Assembly: GCF_000263715.2 (NCBI RefSeq)
Contig: NZ_CM001514.1
Span: forward strand, 1,908,936 to 1,972,935
DNA length: 64,000 nt
Source of the DNA: Pseudomonas synxantha BG33R
Lineage (GTDB): Bacteria > Pseudomonadota > Gammaproteobacteria > Pseudomonadales > Pseudomonadaceae
Direction: 5' to 3'
Positions 8,531 to 16,821 of this stretch are shown in pieces. Position 1 is the stretch's first letter; each line of letters starts with the position of its first letter. A program made the translations under genes and the position numbers. The notes under the pieces were generated by a model. It saw nothing but the letters and a program-made list of their open reading frames with translations. It ran no database searches and was not told the origin of the DNA.

Positions 8531-9480
8531 AAATCCTTATTACTGGTGCGAATGGCTTTATTGGGCGGGCGTTATCCGGGCACCTCGTCAGTTTAGCCAA
8601 ATACTCAGTTGTCGGCTCTTCCCGCAGGCCCTCTACTGATGTGCCATCTGATATCCAGATGTTTTCGACCGGTGAGGTAGACGGTAATACTGACTGGGAT
8701 CGTGCCCTGCAAGGCGTTGATACCGTTATCCATCTGGCCGCGCGCGCGCATGTGTTGAATGCGGGGAGCGAAGATCCAGTTACGGAGTTTGAACGAATAA
8801 ATGTCGAAGGTGCCGTTAATTTAGCAAAGCAATCGATAAAAGCAGGTGTCCGTCGGTTTATATTCATTAGCTCTATTGGAGTAAATGGTGCGGAGACGGA
8901 TAAGTGTGGTTTTACTGAGAGCGATGAGCCCCGGCCGCATGCAGAATATGCCCGCTCGAAATTAAAAGCAGAGCACACGCTAGCAGAGTTACTTGCTGCA
9001 GAGGCGATGGAGTTGACAGTTATCCGGCCTCCTTTAGTGTATGCCGCTGAAGCGCCAGGTAATTTTAATCGTCTCCTGAAGCTGATAGCGTCTGGATTGC
9101 CGTTACCCTTCGCCGCCGTGAAAAACAAGCGCAGCATGATAGCGCTGGATAATCTGGTGGATTTCGTTGAGCTGTGTATTGAGCACCCTTTGGCTGCAAA
9201 CGAACTATTTTTAATTTCTGACGGAGATGATTTTTCCATTGGTGAAATTATCAAACTTCTCGCCTCGGGCATGGAGCGAAAAGAAAAATTGTTCAGCCTT
9301 CCTGACACTGTAATACGTTCGGTCGCCAGCGCACTCGGGAAGCGATCGTTATATACGCAGTTGTGTAGGTCATTGGTTGTGGATGCTGCCAAAGCTCAAA
9401 CATTATTGAATTGGGTTCCTGCGAAAGAAGCCAGTAATGCTTTGGTCGAAACAGGCCGAAAGTTCCGTTTATTAAAGTGA
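8527..9480 (+). CDS. NAD-dependent sugar-nucleotide epimerase/reductase (WbpV/WbpK-like)
   Basis: A 317-residue short-chain dehydrogenase of the extended type. The NAD(P) motif GANGFIGR is at residues 7-14, HLAARAHV follows near 70, and the catalytic Y-x-x-x-K is YARSK near residue 142, with the Ser in FISSIG. In P. aeruginosa the homologues WbpV/WbpK reduce the 4-keto intermediate made by WbpM to give UDP-QuiNAc or UDP-FucNAc, the substrate of WbpL. Direct adjacency to wbpL and wbpM here supports the same role; which sugar is formed is not decidable from sequence. Confidence 0.85.
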   Translation: MKILITGANGFIGRALSGHLVSLAKYSVVGSSRRPSTDVPSDIQMFSTGEVDGNTDWDRALQGVDTVIHLAARAHVLNAGSEDPVTEFERINVEGAVNLAKQSIKAGVRRFIFISSIGVNGAETDKCGFTESDEPRPHAEYARSKLKAEHTLAELLAAEAMELTVIRPPLVYAAEAPGNFNRLLKLIASGLPLPFAAVKNKRSMIALDNLVDFVELCIEHPLAANELFLISDGDDFSIGEIIKLLASGMERKEKLFSLPDTVIRSVASALGKRSLYTQLCRSLVVDAAKAQTLLNWVPAKEASNALVETGRKFRLLK

Positions 9481-9514
9481 TTCACTTCGAATTATTGCAG
9501 GTAGGGATAGGCTG

Positions 9515-10522
9515 ATGGCGTTCTGGATAGCGATTATTTCAATAGCGAGTTCCATTCTTTTTACAGGATTATTGCGTCGGTATGCACTCCAGCGCAATGT
9601 ATTGGATATTCCTAACAGCAGAAGTTCACACTCTGTGCCGACCCCTCGTGGTGGTGGACTGGCAATTGTGCTGGGATTTCTGATATCCCTGGGGTTGATG
9701 CGTTCCTTTGATTTGATCGATAACACCTTTTTCCTTGCATCGTTCCTGGCGGGTATAACGGTAGCCGCGTTAGGTTTTCTGGATGACCACGGGCATATTC
9801 CTGCACGCTGGCGCCTGTTAGGACATTTTCTCTCTGCGATATGGGCGGTGTATTGGATCGGCGGGCTACCGCCTGTCACGATTTTTGGATTACACGTCAA
9901 CCTAGGCTGGATTGGCGGGGCGTTAGCCGTTTTGTATGCAGTGTGGATGTTGAATCTTTACAACTTCATGGATGGTATTGACGGCTTGGCAAGTGCTGAA
10001 GCCATCTGTGCGTGCTCTTCTGCCGCTCTCATCTATTGGATGTTGGGGTATGAGGAGTTGTTATGGCCGCCTATTTATTTAGCGTTGGCGACGGCAGGCT
10101 TTTTCTACTGGAATTTTCCCAAAGCACGAATTTTCATGGGCGACGCGGGCAGCGGCTTCCTGGGAATCACGCTCGCTATTATTTCTCTTAAAGCGGCTTC
10201 TTTTTCCTCTACGCTGCTATGGGTCTGGCTGATCTTATTAGGAGTATTTATCGTTGACGCGACATTTACCTTGATGCGCAGGCTACTACGCGGCGAAAAA
10301 GTGTATGAGGCACATCGCAGTCACGCTTATCAATACGCCTCACGGCGATTTAATGCCCACGTCCCTGTCACACTGTGCGTAATCTTGATAAACCTGGTTT
10401 GGCTCGCACCGATTGCATGGCTTGTTGCATTTGACAGAATTGATGGTGCTGTCGGTATGTTGATCGCCTATGTTCCACTCGTTGTCCTGGCTCTGAAGTT
10501 CAAGGCCGGGGTTAAAGAGTAA
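9515..10522 (+). CDS. wbpL: undecaprenyl-phosphate N-acetylaminosugar-1-P transferase
   Basis: A 335-residue MraY/WecA-family membrane enzyme with about ten helices. Family landmarks: SSHSVPTPRGGGLAI (residues about 31-45), LDDHG near 90, NLYNFMDGIDGLA (about 147-160) with the catalytic acidic residues, FMGDAGSGFLG near 208, and the terminal cytoplasmic loop HRSHAYQ (His-rich motif). It transfers a sugar-1-phosphate to undecaprenyl phosphate, starting the O-unit. The ATG at 9515 has an AGGGATAGG ribosome site. It lies between the reductase and wbpM as in P. aeruginosa. Confidence 0.92.
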   Translation: MAFWIAIISIASSILFTGLLRRYALQRNVLDIPNSRSSHSVPTPRGGGLAIVLGFLISLGLMRSFDLIDNTFFLASFLAGITVAALGFLDDHGHIPARWRLLGHFLSAIWAVYWIGGLPPVTIFGLHVNLGWIGGALAVLYAVWMLNLYNFMDGIDGLASAEAICACSSAALIYWMLGYEELLWPPIYLALATAGFFYWNFPKARIFMGDAGSGFLGITLAIISLKAASFSSTLLWVWLILLGVFIVDATFTLMRRLLRGEKVYEAHRSHAYQYASRRFNAHVPVTLCVILINLVWLAPIAWLVAFDRIDGAVGMLIAYVPLVVLALKFKAGVKE

Positions 10523-10613
10523 TGTTGTTAGGGGACGGAGTGGCGAGAGCCTAATCGTGATGTGCGTCTATTTAGATTTTAGATTGTTAGAACTGCGAGA
10601 GGTTTAGAAATAT

Positions 10614-12602
10614 ATGAACTCACTGAGATCGCGCTTATTAAGCCTCCCGCGCAGGTATAAACGTATTTTGCAGGTGATTACTGACGTCTTCTTAGTTTGG
10701 TTTGCGCTTTGGTTGGCTTTTGTCGTGCGGATAGGTCTCGATGAAATGATCAATCCGTTTATGCTGCACACCTGGCTTTTTTTGACCGCGCCGATCGTGA
10801 CTATTCCGCTGTTTATACATTTTGGTATGTATCGGGCGGTTTTGCGCTATTTCGGAAATGATGCGTTAATTGCTATCGTCAAAGCTGTCAGCCTGTCTTC
10901 GCTAATTATTGGTGTGGTCGTTTATTGGTACAGTAATCACCAGAATGTAATTCCGCGTTCTATCATCTTTAACTATTGGTGGCTCAGCCTGATCATGATT
11001 GGGGGCTTGAGATTAGCGCTGCGCCAATTCTTCCTGGGAGATTGGTTTACCGCTGCTCAACATGTGCCTTTCACCAACCGTGACGATGGTTTGCCGCGTG
11101 TAGCTATCTACGGTGCCGGGTCTGCTGGAAATCAGCTAGTCGCGGCATTACGCATGGGCCGCTTGATGAGACCCGTTGCGTTCATTGACGATGATTCCAC
11201 TATTTCGGATCGGGTAATCTCGGGGCTGCAGGTTTACAAGCCCAAACATATCCAGCGTATGATCGATGCCACAGGGGCTCAAGAAATTTTATTGGCGATA
11301 CCTTCATCGACGCGCGGGCGTCGTCGGGAAATCCTCGGATTTCTTGAAGGTTTTCCTTTACATGTGCGTAGTGTCCCGGGCTTCATGGACTTGGCCAGCG
11401 GTCGTGTCAAAGTTGATGATATTCAAGAAGTGGATATTGCCGACCTGTTGGGGCGCGATCCTGTACCCGCCCAAGAAGATCTGTTGGAGCATTGCATACA
11501 GGGCCAGGTGGTGCTGGTTACCGGCGCGGGGGGGTCGATTGGATCTGAACTGTGTCGCCAGATCCTTGAATTGCAACCCACCACCCTGATTCTCTTTGAG
11601 CACAGTGAATACAATTTATACAGCATTATGTCCGAACTGGAGGCACGCATACTCAGGGATTCATTGGCGGTAAAATTGCTGCCGATCCTGGGGTCAATAC
11701 GTCACCAGGATAAATTGGTTGATGTGATGAAAACCTGGCATGTAAATACCGTCTATCATGCGGCCGCTTATAAGCATGTGCCGATGGTAGAGCATAATAT
11801 TGCGGAAGGTTTTCTGAATAATGTTATTGGTACGTTAAATACCGCTCAAGCGGCCATTATTTCGAATGTTGCTAATTTCGTACTTATTTCGACTGATAAG
11901 GCGGTTCGCCCTACCAATGTTATGGGAAGCACCAAGCGGCTCGCTGAGATGACGTTGCAGGCGCTCAGCCGTGAGCTAGAACCTGCTCTCTTCAACGGTG
12001 CAGCTACCCCTCAAAATCGTACACGCTTCACAATGGTTCGGTTTGGAAATGTTCTGGGTTCTTCTGGTTCCGTCATTCCTCTATTTCACAAGCAGATCAA
12101 ATCAGGTGGGCCGATAACAGTGACCCACCCGAAGATCACTCGATATTTCATGACCATCCCTGAGGCGGCTCAACTTGTTATCCAGGCAGGCTCAATGGGC
12201 CAGGGAGGAGATGTTTTTGTATTGGATATGGGGGAACCAGTTAAAATCACGGAATTGGCAGAGAAAATGATTCATCTGTCTGGCCTGAGTGTTCGTTCAG
12301 ATAAAAAACCGCTGGGCGATATCGCCATCGAGTTCACAGGGCTTCGGCCCGGGGAAAAACTCTACGAGGAATTACTCATCGGTGATAATGTCGATGCCAC
12401 ACAACATCCAATGATCATGAGTGCAAACGAAGATTATTTATCGTGGAGCGTATTGAAACCGAGGTTGTCCGAGTTGTTATGTGCTATTGAAAGCCATGAC
12501 TACAGTAAAGTGCGTCAATTGTTACGCGAAACTGTTAGCGGCTATGCCCCCGATGGTGAAATTGTTGACTGGTCTTATCAACAAAGACGGCTGGAGCCAT
12601 GA
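10614..12602 (+). CDS. wbpM: UDP-GlcNAc C4,6-dehydratase
   Basis: A 662-residue inner-membrane enzyme. The N-terminal 150 residues hold four hydrophobic helices; a first Rossmann motif YGAGSAGNQL is near residue 165, and the catalytic Rossmann domain begins with TGAGGSIGSEL near 300. The catalytic site is the atypical S-M-K form (STDKAVRPTNVMGSTKR), Met replacing the usual Tyr, as in WbpM/PglF. It makes UDP-4-keto-6-deoxy-HexNAc for D-FucNAc or QuiNAc synthesis. Length matches WbpM (about 665). It is the conserved right-hand gene of the O-antigen locus, followed by a strong hairpin. Confidence 0.95.
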   Translation: MNSLRSRLLSLPRRYKRILQVITDVFLVWFALWLAFVVRIGLDEMINPFMLHTWLFLTAPIVTIPLFIHFGMYRAVLRYFGNDALIAIVKAVSLSSLIIGVVVYWYSNHQNVIPRSIIFNYWWLSLIMIGGLRLALRQFFLGDWFTAAQHVPFTNRDDGLPRVAIYGAGSAGNQLVAALRMGRLMRPVAFIDDDSTISDRVISGLQVYKPKHIQRMIDATGAQEILLAIPSSTRGRRREILGFLEGFPLHVRSVPGFMDLASGRVKVDDIQEVDIADLLGRDPVPAQEDLLEHCIQGQVVLVTGAGGSIGSELCRQILELQPTTLILFEHSEYNLYSIMSELEARILRDSLAVKLLPILGSIRHQDKLVDVMKTWHVNTVYHAAAYKHVPMVEHNIAEGFLNNVIGTLNTAQAAIISNVANFVLISTDKAVRPTNVMGSTKRLAEMTLQALSRELEPALFNGAATPQNRTRFTMVRFGNVLGSSGSVIPLFHKQIKSGGPITVTHPKITRYFMTIPEAAQLVIQAGSMGQGGDVFVLDMGEPVKITELAEKMIHLSGLSVRSDKKPLGDIAIEFTGLRPGEKLYEELLIGDNVDATQHPMIMSANEDYLSWSVLKPRLSELLCAIESHDYSKVRQLLRETVSGYAPDGEIVDWSYQQRRLEP

Positions 12603-12620
12603 GGTAAGATCTTGGAAGCG

Positions 12621-12646
12621 GATAACAGTACGGCGGTGCTGTTATC
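12621..12646 (+). terminator. hairpin after wbpM
   Basis: Directly after the wbpM stop, GATAACAG pairs with CTGTTATC and the stem extends through AC/GT around a GGCG loop, giving about eleven pairs. Only a weak T-rich tract follows (TATGCTTT), so it may be a Rho-independent terminator of modest strength or an mRNA 3'-end stabiliser for the cluster. Confidence 0.6.
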
Positions 12647-13023
12647 TATGCTTTAAAAACGTTCGCTCTGTTGAATAATTTAATTAATTACAGCGCACTC
12701 ACGTCAATCAACATCTATTCATCAGAAGGCTTGGTTTGCCGACACGTTGAAATACTCAGCTATCAGCTTCATTGTCTGTCACGACGTGCATTTAGAGTAT
12801 TTTTTGGCATAACCTCGCCCTTTTCAAGGAGCGTTCGCGCTCTACATTTTCTTCCCCTGCACACCGCTTCCGGAATACAATCCGCTTGGGGCGCTGCACG
12901 ATGACATTTTCATTGAGCGCTGCCTCGTGATGAGCGGCCGGCCAGAGCCCGCGGCTTGATCATCCATGGAGCTTTTTCAACATAGCCCAAAGCAGGAAGG
13001 CATTGCATGAGTAATTTTTCTAA
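12647..13023 (+). other. intergenic stretch with possible gene debris
   Basis: About 380 bases without a complete gene. One plus-strand frame, open from about 12812 to the stop near 12958, has Pseudomonas-like codon choice and reads as a protein C-terminus (ending in ...SGRPEPAA), with no start of its own. It may be the tail of a decayed gene. A seven-codon frame (MSNFSK, 13008-13028) overlaps the acyltransferase ATG and may serve to load ribosomes or reflect a frameshift at that gene's N-terminus. Confidence 0.35.
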
Positions 13024-14202
13024 ATGAAAACCGAATATTCACTTGAAGTAATTGCACTTACGCTATTGATAATATTGATGTTCATTGCTTTTTCGTCGAT
13101 ATTCAGGTCTAAAATAGAAAGTGCAGAAGTTCAGCATGAATATAAATTCATCAATGGCCTGCGTGGTCTTGCGGCTATATTTGTTTTCATTAATCATGCG
13201 CCGTTTGTACTAATAAATTTGGGTGTGAAAAATACAGTTTTTTCTGCGTGGGGACAAATTTACCCGAACCTTGGATCTTTTGGTGTGCAGATTTTTTTCT
13301 GCATAACGGGTTTTCTTTTCTTTGATAAAGTCATGAAGAGCAAGCATATCGATTGGGGTGATTTCTTCGTAGCAAGAATCAGGAGAGTGGCTCCGCTTTA
13401 CTATCTGGCATCGTTCTTGGTATTTATTATTGCGATTTCTTTTGCAGGGTTTGATTTCCTGGATAAAGAGTCTATTACCACTATCGCTGGTCTGGTAACG
13501 TTTAATTTCATAGATAACCCAATGAAAATTGGGGGCGTATCGCTTGTGCCTCTGAGTTCCGTGACATGGACGTTGGTGCATGAATGGCGTTTTTATGCAG
13601 TGCTGCCAATGGTGGCAATTTTTTACAGGTCGCGCTATAGGTCCATTATCCTGACGGTGGCGATACTGATTGCTGCCATTGACCTGGGCACCTCTGCCGT
13701 GGTGTGTTGGGCCTACTTTCTGTCAGGCATGGTGGCGGCGGTTGTTCATAAAAAAAATATCACGAATAAACCGGTTAAATTCTTTTCCATGTTAATTGCA
13801 GTGGGTATATTTGTTTGGGTGTGCGGGCTGGTTGATGTCCCCGGCTACGGAGCGTTGAGATTCGCGCTGGCAACAATATTCTTCATATGCATTACAATTT
13901 CAAATCCGTACTTCTTGCATTACCAGTTCCTGAACAGGCTCAGTGATATCAGCTACAGTGTTTACCTGCTCCACTTGCCGGTATTGTTTTTATCCTTCAA
14001 GCTCCTGTCTGTATTTTTTGATCTTGCTGCTCTTGATAAAGTAACTTTTTGGGTGGCAAATTTCGTGACCATTCCAATCATCGTCGCCTTGTCGACCATT
14101 ACTTTTGTTCATGTAGAGAAAAGGTTTATGCGCAAGAAACGAGTGGAGCAGACCAACGCCCCCACGGTTGCCTACTCGGAAAAAACAAACGCTGTGATAT
14201 GA
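13024..14202 (+). CDS. acyltransferase 3 family membrane protein
   Basis: A 392-residue polytopic protein of the OafA/acyltransferase-3 family, which transfers acetyl or other acyl groups to sugars at the membrane. Seen: about ten to eleven hydrophobic helices, INGLRGLAAIFVFINH near residues 45-60 with the conserved R and H, and R-R-V-x-P-L-Y-Y (RIRRVAPLYYL) near 125. Placed just after wbpM, it probably O-acetylates the O-antigen or another glycan. No convincing RBS precedes the ATG at 13024; the overlapping MSNFSK frame raises the chance of a small N-terminal shift. DNA is AT-rich like the rest of the cluster. Confidence 0.87.
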   Translation: MKTEYSLEVIALTLLIILMFIAFSSIFRSKIESAEVQHEYKFINGLRGLAAIFVFINHAPFVLINLGVKNTVFSAWGQIYPNLGSFGVQIFFCITGFLFFDKVMKSKHIDWGDFFVARIRRVAPLYYLASFLVFIIAISFAGFDFLDKESITTIAGLVTFNFIDNPMKIGGVSLVPLSSVTWTLVHEWRFYAVLPMVAIFYRSRYRSIILTVAILIAAIDLGTSAVVCWAYFLSGMVAAVVHKKNITNKPVKFFSMLIAVGIFVWVCGLVDVPGYGALRFALATIFFICITISNPYFLHYQFLNRLSDISYSVYLLHLPVLFLSFKLLSVFFDLAALDKVTFWVANFVTIPIIVALSTITFVHVEKRFMRKKRVEQTNAPTVAYSEKTNAVI

Positions 14203-14554
14203 AGTGTGCGGTGCTACTGCATCGGCCTCTTTGTTCCGCCTACTGTCCATCGGTAATGCCGGGGCCGCCGAGTTCGCTGCGGACCTTGATATTATCGATG
14301 TTCATTAGGAAGGTGGTTGGATATTCCAGGCACCGCCCGCGACTTGAATTTGCGATTCTGTGCGAAGATTTATCAGGCGAACGTCGGCACCAACCGTTGC
14401 TTGACGGCAGGCGTTTACTGGCCTGTACACAAAAAGCCGAACTCTTTCATACCTTGAAATACCCCCATTTTTGACACCCTCCATCTTTCGCCTAATGTAG
14501 AAATGCAGCTTCGGAAAGCTGCTTTTCTCTTACCGATGTCATGGAGCGTCACCA
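14203..14554 (+). other. intergenic region with possible gene remnant
   Basis: 352 bases between the acyltransferase and comEA. Several plus-strand frames are open for 50-60 codons; one from about 14293 to 14457 reads like a protein tail (ending ...HKKPNSFIP) but has no start and no family I know. The likeliest reading is decayed DNA at the right edge of the O-antigen island; the last 70 bases should hold the comEA promoter. Confidence 0.35.
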
Positions 14555-14887
14555 ATGCAAAACCTCTACATTTCATCCCTCGTCTTCGCGTTCCTCACTA
14601 GCCTCTCCGTCGCCACCATCGCTGCGCCCTCCATCAAGCCGGAAGCTTCAAGCCCAATCTCCACCCAAATGACCAAGATCGAACAATCCACCAAGGTCAA
14701 CCTCAACGCCGCCGATGCCGAAACCCTGCGCCGCGACCTGTTCGGTATCGGCGCTTCCAAGGCGAAGGCGATCGTTGCGTATCGCGAAAGCAACGGTCCG
14801 TTCACGGCGGTGGATGAGTTACTGGAAGTAAAAGGCATCGGCAAAGCACTGCTGGAGAAGAATCGCGACAGATTGGTTATTAATTGA
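14555..14887 (+). CDS. comEA: ComEA-family helix-hairpin-helix protein
   Basis: A 110-residue secreted or periplasmic protein: signal peptide over residues 1-23 (ending at TIAAPS), a Pro/Ser-rich linker, then the ComEA HhH DNA-binding domain with VNLNAADAETL, GIGASKAKAIVAYRE and the second hairpin VKGIGKALLEKNR. ComEA homologues bind incoming double-stranded DNA in the periplasm during natural transformation; in Pseudomonas many copies exist without proven competence. It marks the conserved right border of the O-antigen locus and is followed by its own terminator. Confidence 0.9.
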   Translation: MQNLYISSLVFAFLTSLSVATIAAPSIKPEASSPISTQMTKIEQSTKVNLNAADAETLRRDLFGIGASKAKAIVAYRESNGPFTAVDELLEVKGIGKALLEKNRDRLVIN

Positions 14888-14907
14888 AGATGCGAAGATA
14901 GCCCCAG

Positions 14908-14934
14908 AAGGCCGGTCATTGACCGGCCTTTCCT
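14908..14934 (+). terminator. Rho-independent terminator of comEA
   Basis: Perfect stem AAGGCCGGTC/GACCGGCCTT around an ATT loop, followed by TCCTTT, 20 bases after the comEA stop. Confidence 0.85.
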
Positions 14935-15001
14935 TTATCAAAGCTGCGTCTATTTCCTCTCAGGCCGCGTTGGCATGAAACGTGATTACATTCAACTCAA
15001 C

Positions 15002-15016
15002 GATTGTTCAACAATC
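15002..15016 (+). promoter_or_regulatory. perfect palindrome, candidate GntR operator
   Basis: GATTGTTCAACAATC is a perfect 15-bp palindrome (seven-base arms around a C) ending 11 bases before the GntR ATG, overlapping the likely leader just ahead of the RBS. FCD-type GntR regulators bind short palindromes of this size at their own promoters, so autoregulation is likely. Binding by this regulator is inference. Confidence 0.6.
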
Positions 15017-15027
15017 TTGAGGTGTAC

Positions 15028-15672
15028 ATGACGCCCAGCTTGTCTTTAGCCGACCAAATCGCCCTGGAATTACGCGCCGACATTATCGGCGGGCGGCTGC
15101 TGCCGGGTGTATCGCTCGTCGAGGCCGAGTTGGTCAAGGCCTACAACGCCTCGCGCAATACTATCCGTGAGGCGCTGCATCGCTTGGGCCAAGAAGGGCT
15201 TACCCGCTATGTCCGCAATAAGGGCGTAATGGTTCGGCGCCTGGAGCGGGCAGAAGTACGTGACCTCTTCGTAGTCCGCCGCACCCTGCAATTGCGGGCC
15301 ATAGCCCAAAGCGGTCCGCTGACGGACACTCAATCAGGCCGCATGCAAAACGCTATCGACGCCACCACCCTGGCCCGGGAGCGCGAAGATTGGCGAGCGG
15401 TGGCTACCCACAGTCTTATGTTCCACCAACAGATCGTCGCGTTGATGGATAGCCCACTGTTCGATGAGTTTTTTGCCCAGGTGATCGCCCAGCTGCGCCT
15501 GGTGTTTTGCGCCGCGCCGGATGAGCAGCGTTTCCAGTTACCCTGGCTGGAGCGCGACCATGAGATATACACGCTGCTGACCAGCAACCGGACGCAGGCC
15601 GCCAGCGAGGCGATGAGCCTGTACCTGGATGATTCCGAACGCCTTTCCCTCGCCTTGTTTGATCACCCTTGA
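15028..15672 (+). CDS. GntR-family transcriptional regulator (FCD subfamily)
   Basis: A 214-residue regulator. The N-terminal winged helix has LADQIALELRADIIGGRLLPG and the recognition segment ASRNTIREALHRLGQEGL (about residues 42-60); residues 80-210 form the all-helical FCD ligand domain. The frame opens at a TTG at 15004, but the ATG at 15028 has GAGG eight bases upstream and gives the standard N-terminus. Its stop is 14 bp before the DUF1989 gene, so both form an operon, and it probably senses a metabolite of that pathway. Confidence 0.9.
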   Translation: MTPSLSLADQIALELRADIIGGRLLPGVSLVEAELVKAYNASRNTIREALHRLGQEGLTRYVRNKGVMVRRLERAEVRDLFVVRRTLQLRAIAQSGPLTDTQSGRMQNAIDATTLAREREDWRAVATHSLMFHQQIVALMDSPLFDEFFAQVIAQLRLVFCAAPDEQRFQLPWLERDHEIYTLLTSNRTQAASEAMSLYLDDSERLSLALFDHP

Positions 15673-15686
15673 TGGAGGCATACCCC

Positions 15687-16535
15687 ATGTACAAAGACTA
15701 TCCCGCCGCTTACCAAGTCAGCAAAGGTTCGGCGTTGCAGGTGGATACGGCGTTCTATGAACGTATTCGTGATCGCAAGGATCAGCGCACGTTGATCGAA
15801 CAGTTCGAGGTACCGATTCGTACGGGGAGGGCGTGGAAGGTTCCGGCAGGGCATGTGTTTCGTGTGACCACACCGGTGGGTCCACAGGTGGGCGACTTCA
15901 ACGTGTGGAACGCCAATGACCCGCGCGAGCGTTTATGGGCTGCGCGCACGAGGCAATTGCAAGGCGCCCATGTCAGCACCCATGACCGCTTGTGGTCGAA
16001 CCTGCCCTTTCTAAGGCCGCTGGTGACCATCACCGACGACAGCCTCGCCAGCTACGGCATCGATGAACACGGCGGACGCCTGCACGATTTGCTTGGCACG
16101 CGCTGCGACCCTTATGTGAACCGTATGCTGACCGGTGAGGATTTCCATCACCACTGTCACTCAAACCTGACCCGTGCAGTATTGCCCCACGGTCTGACAG
16201 AATTCGACGTGCATGACGTGTTGAATATTTTCCAGTGCACGGGCCTCAATCACGATGACATGTACTTTATGAAAGCCTGTCCGGCGCAGAAGGGTGATTA
16301 CCTGGAGTTTTTTGCCGAGATTGATTTGCTGTGTGCGTTGTCGACGTGCCCTGGCGGGGATTTATCGCTGCCGATGTGGGGGCCAGATGCGCAGGACCCG
16401 CTAACGGTTTGTCGTCCGTTGGGGGTGGAAATCTACCGGTTGGAGGACGCGTTGCTAGGTGGCTGGAGCCAACCGGAACGTGCTGCCTACAAAGGGCAGC
16501 ACGGCTTGCATATTGCCAAGGCGGATTGGGAGTAA
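15687..16535 (+). CDS. DUF1989 (urea carboxylase-associated) family protein
   Basis: A 282-residue protein of the DUF1989 family, members of which accompany urea amidolyase or amino-alcohol catabolism genes. Seen: the N-terminal sandwich core with GRAWKVPAGHVFRVTTPVGPQVGDFNVWNA and potential metal ligands in HHHCHSNL and TGLNHDDMYF, plus the acidic C-terminal LSTCPGGDLS segment. A GGAGG at 15674-15678 precedes the ATG at 15687; earlier in-frame ATG/TTG codons overlap the gntR stop but fit the RBS worse. A permease of the ethanolamine type lies close by, suggesting nitrogen-compound use. The reaction is not known to me. Confidence 0.8.
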   Translation: MYKDYPAAYQVSKGSALQVDTAFYERIRDRKDQRTLIEQFEVPIRTGRAWKVPAGHVFRVTTPVGPQVGDFNVWNANDPRERLWAARTRQLQGAHVSTHDRLWSNLPFLRPLVTITDDSLASYGIDEHGGRLHDLLGTRCDPYVNRMLTGEDFHHHCHSNLTRAVLPHGLTEFDVHDVLNIFQCTGLNHDDMYFMKACPAQKGDYLEFFAEIDLLCALSTCPGGDLSLPMWGPDAQDPLTVCRPLGVEIYRLEDALLGGWSQPERAAYKGQHGLHIAKADWE

Positions 16536-16543
16536 CTCAAGAT

Positions 16544-16711
16544 TCAGCGATCCTGCGCATCCTTGGCATCCGCCTGCGCATTGCGCTCGGCCACGCGTTT
16601 ACGTTGTTCGTCGGTGAGTTCGACTTTGTTGGCGCTGTCGCGCAGCATCATCAGCCCTCCGACGATCGATCCGATTGCGACTACCATAATCAACCACGCA
16701 TACCACGGCAT
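16544..16711 (-). CDS. DUF2897 family small membrane protein
   Basis: A 55-residue protein: MPWYAWLIMVVAIGSIVGGLMMLRD forms one transmembrane helix, followed by a charged tail LTDEQRKRVAERNAQADAKDAQDR. This is the layout of the pseudomonad DUF2897 family, of unknown function. The ATG at 16711 has AAGGAGAG just upstream; a longer frame to 16753 lacks such a site. It converges with the DUF1989 gene (8-bp gap). Confidence 0.75.
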   Translation of the reverse strand: MPWYAWLIMVVAIGSIVGGLMMLRDSANKVELTDEQRKRVAERNAQADAKDAQDR

Positions 16712-16821
16712 AAGGCTCTCCTTGAGGCAGATGTCCGTGGGAAAGTTTCCCACGGTAATGACTGCTTTGAGTCACGGGCTTTCTGAGTAGTTCAGTGTAG
16801 GCCCGTTCTGCCTCGCGGGCG

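Noticed and set aside
12671..12904. 77-codon plus-strand ORF after wbpM
   Set aside because: Starts inside the hairpin flank, crosses a change of composition, and no RBS or recognisable domain is seen.
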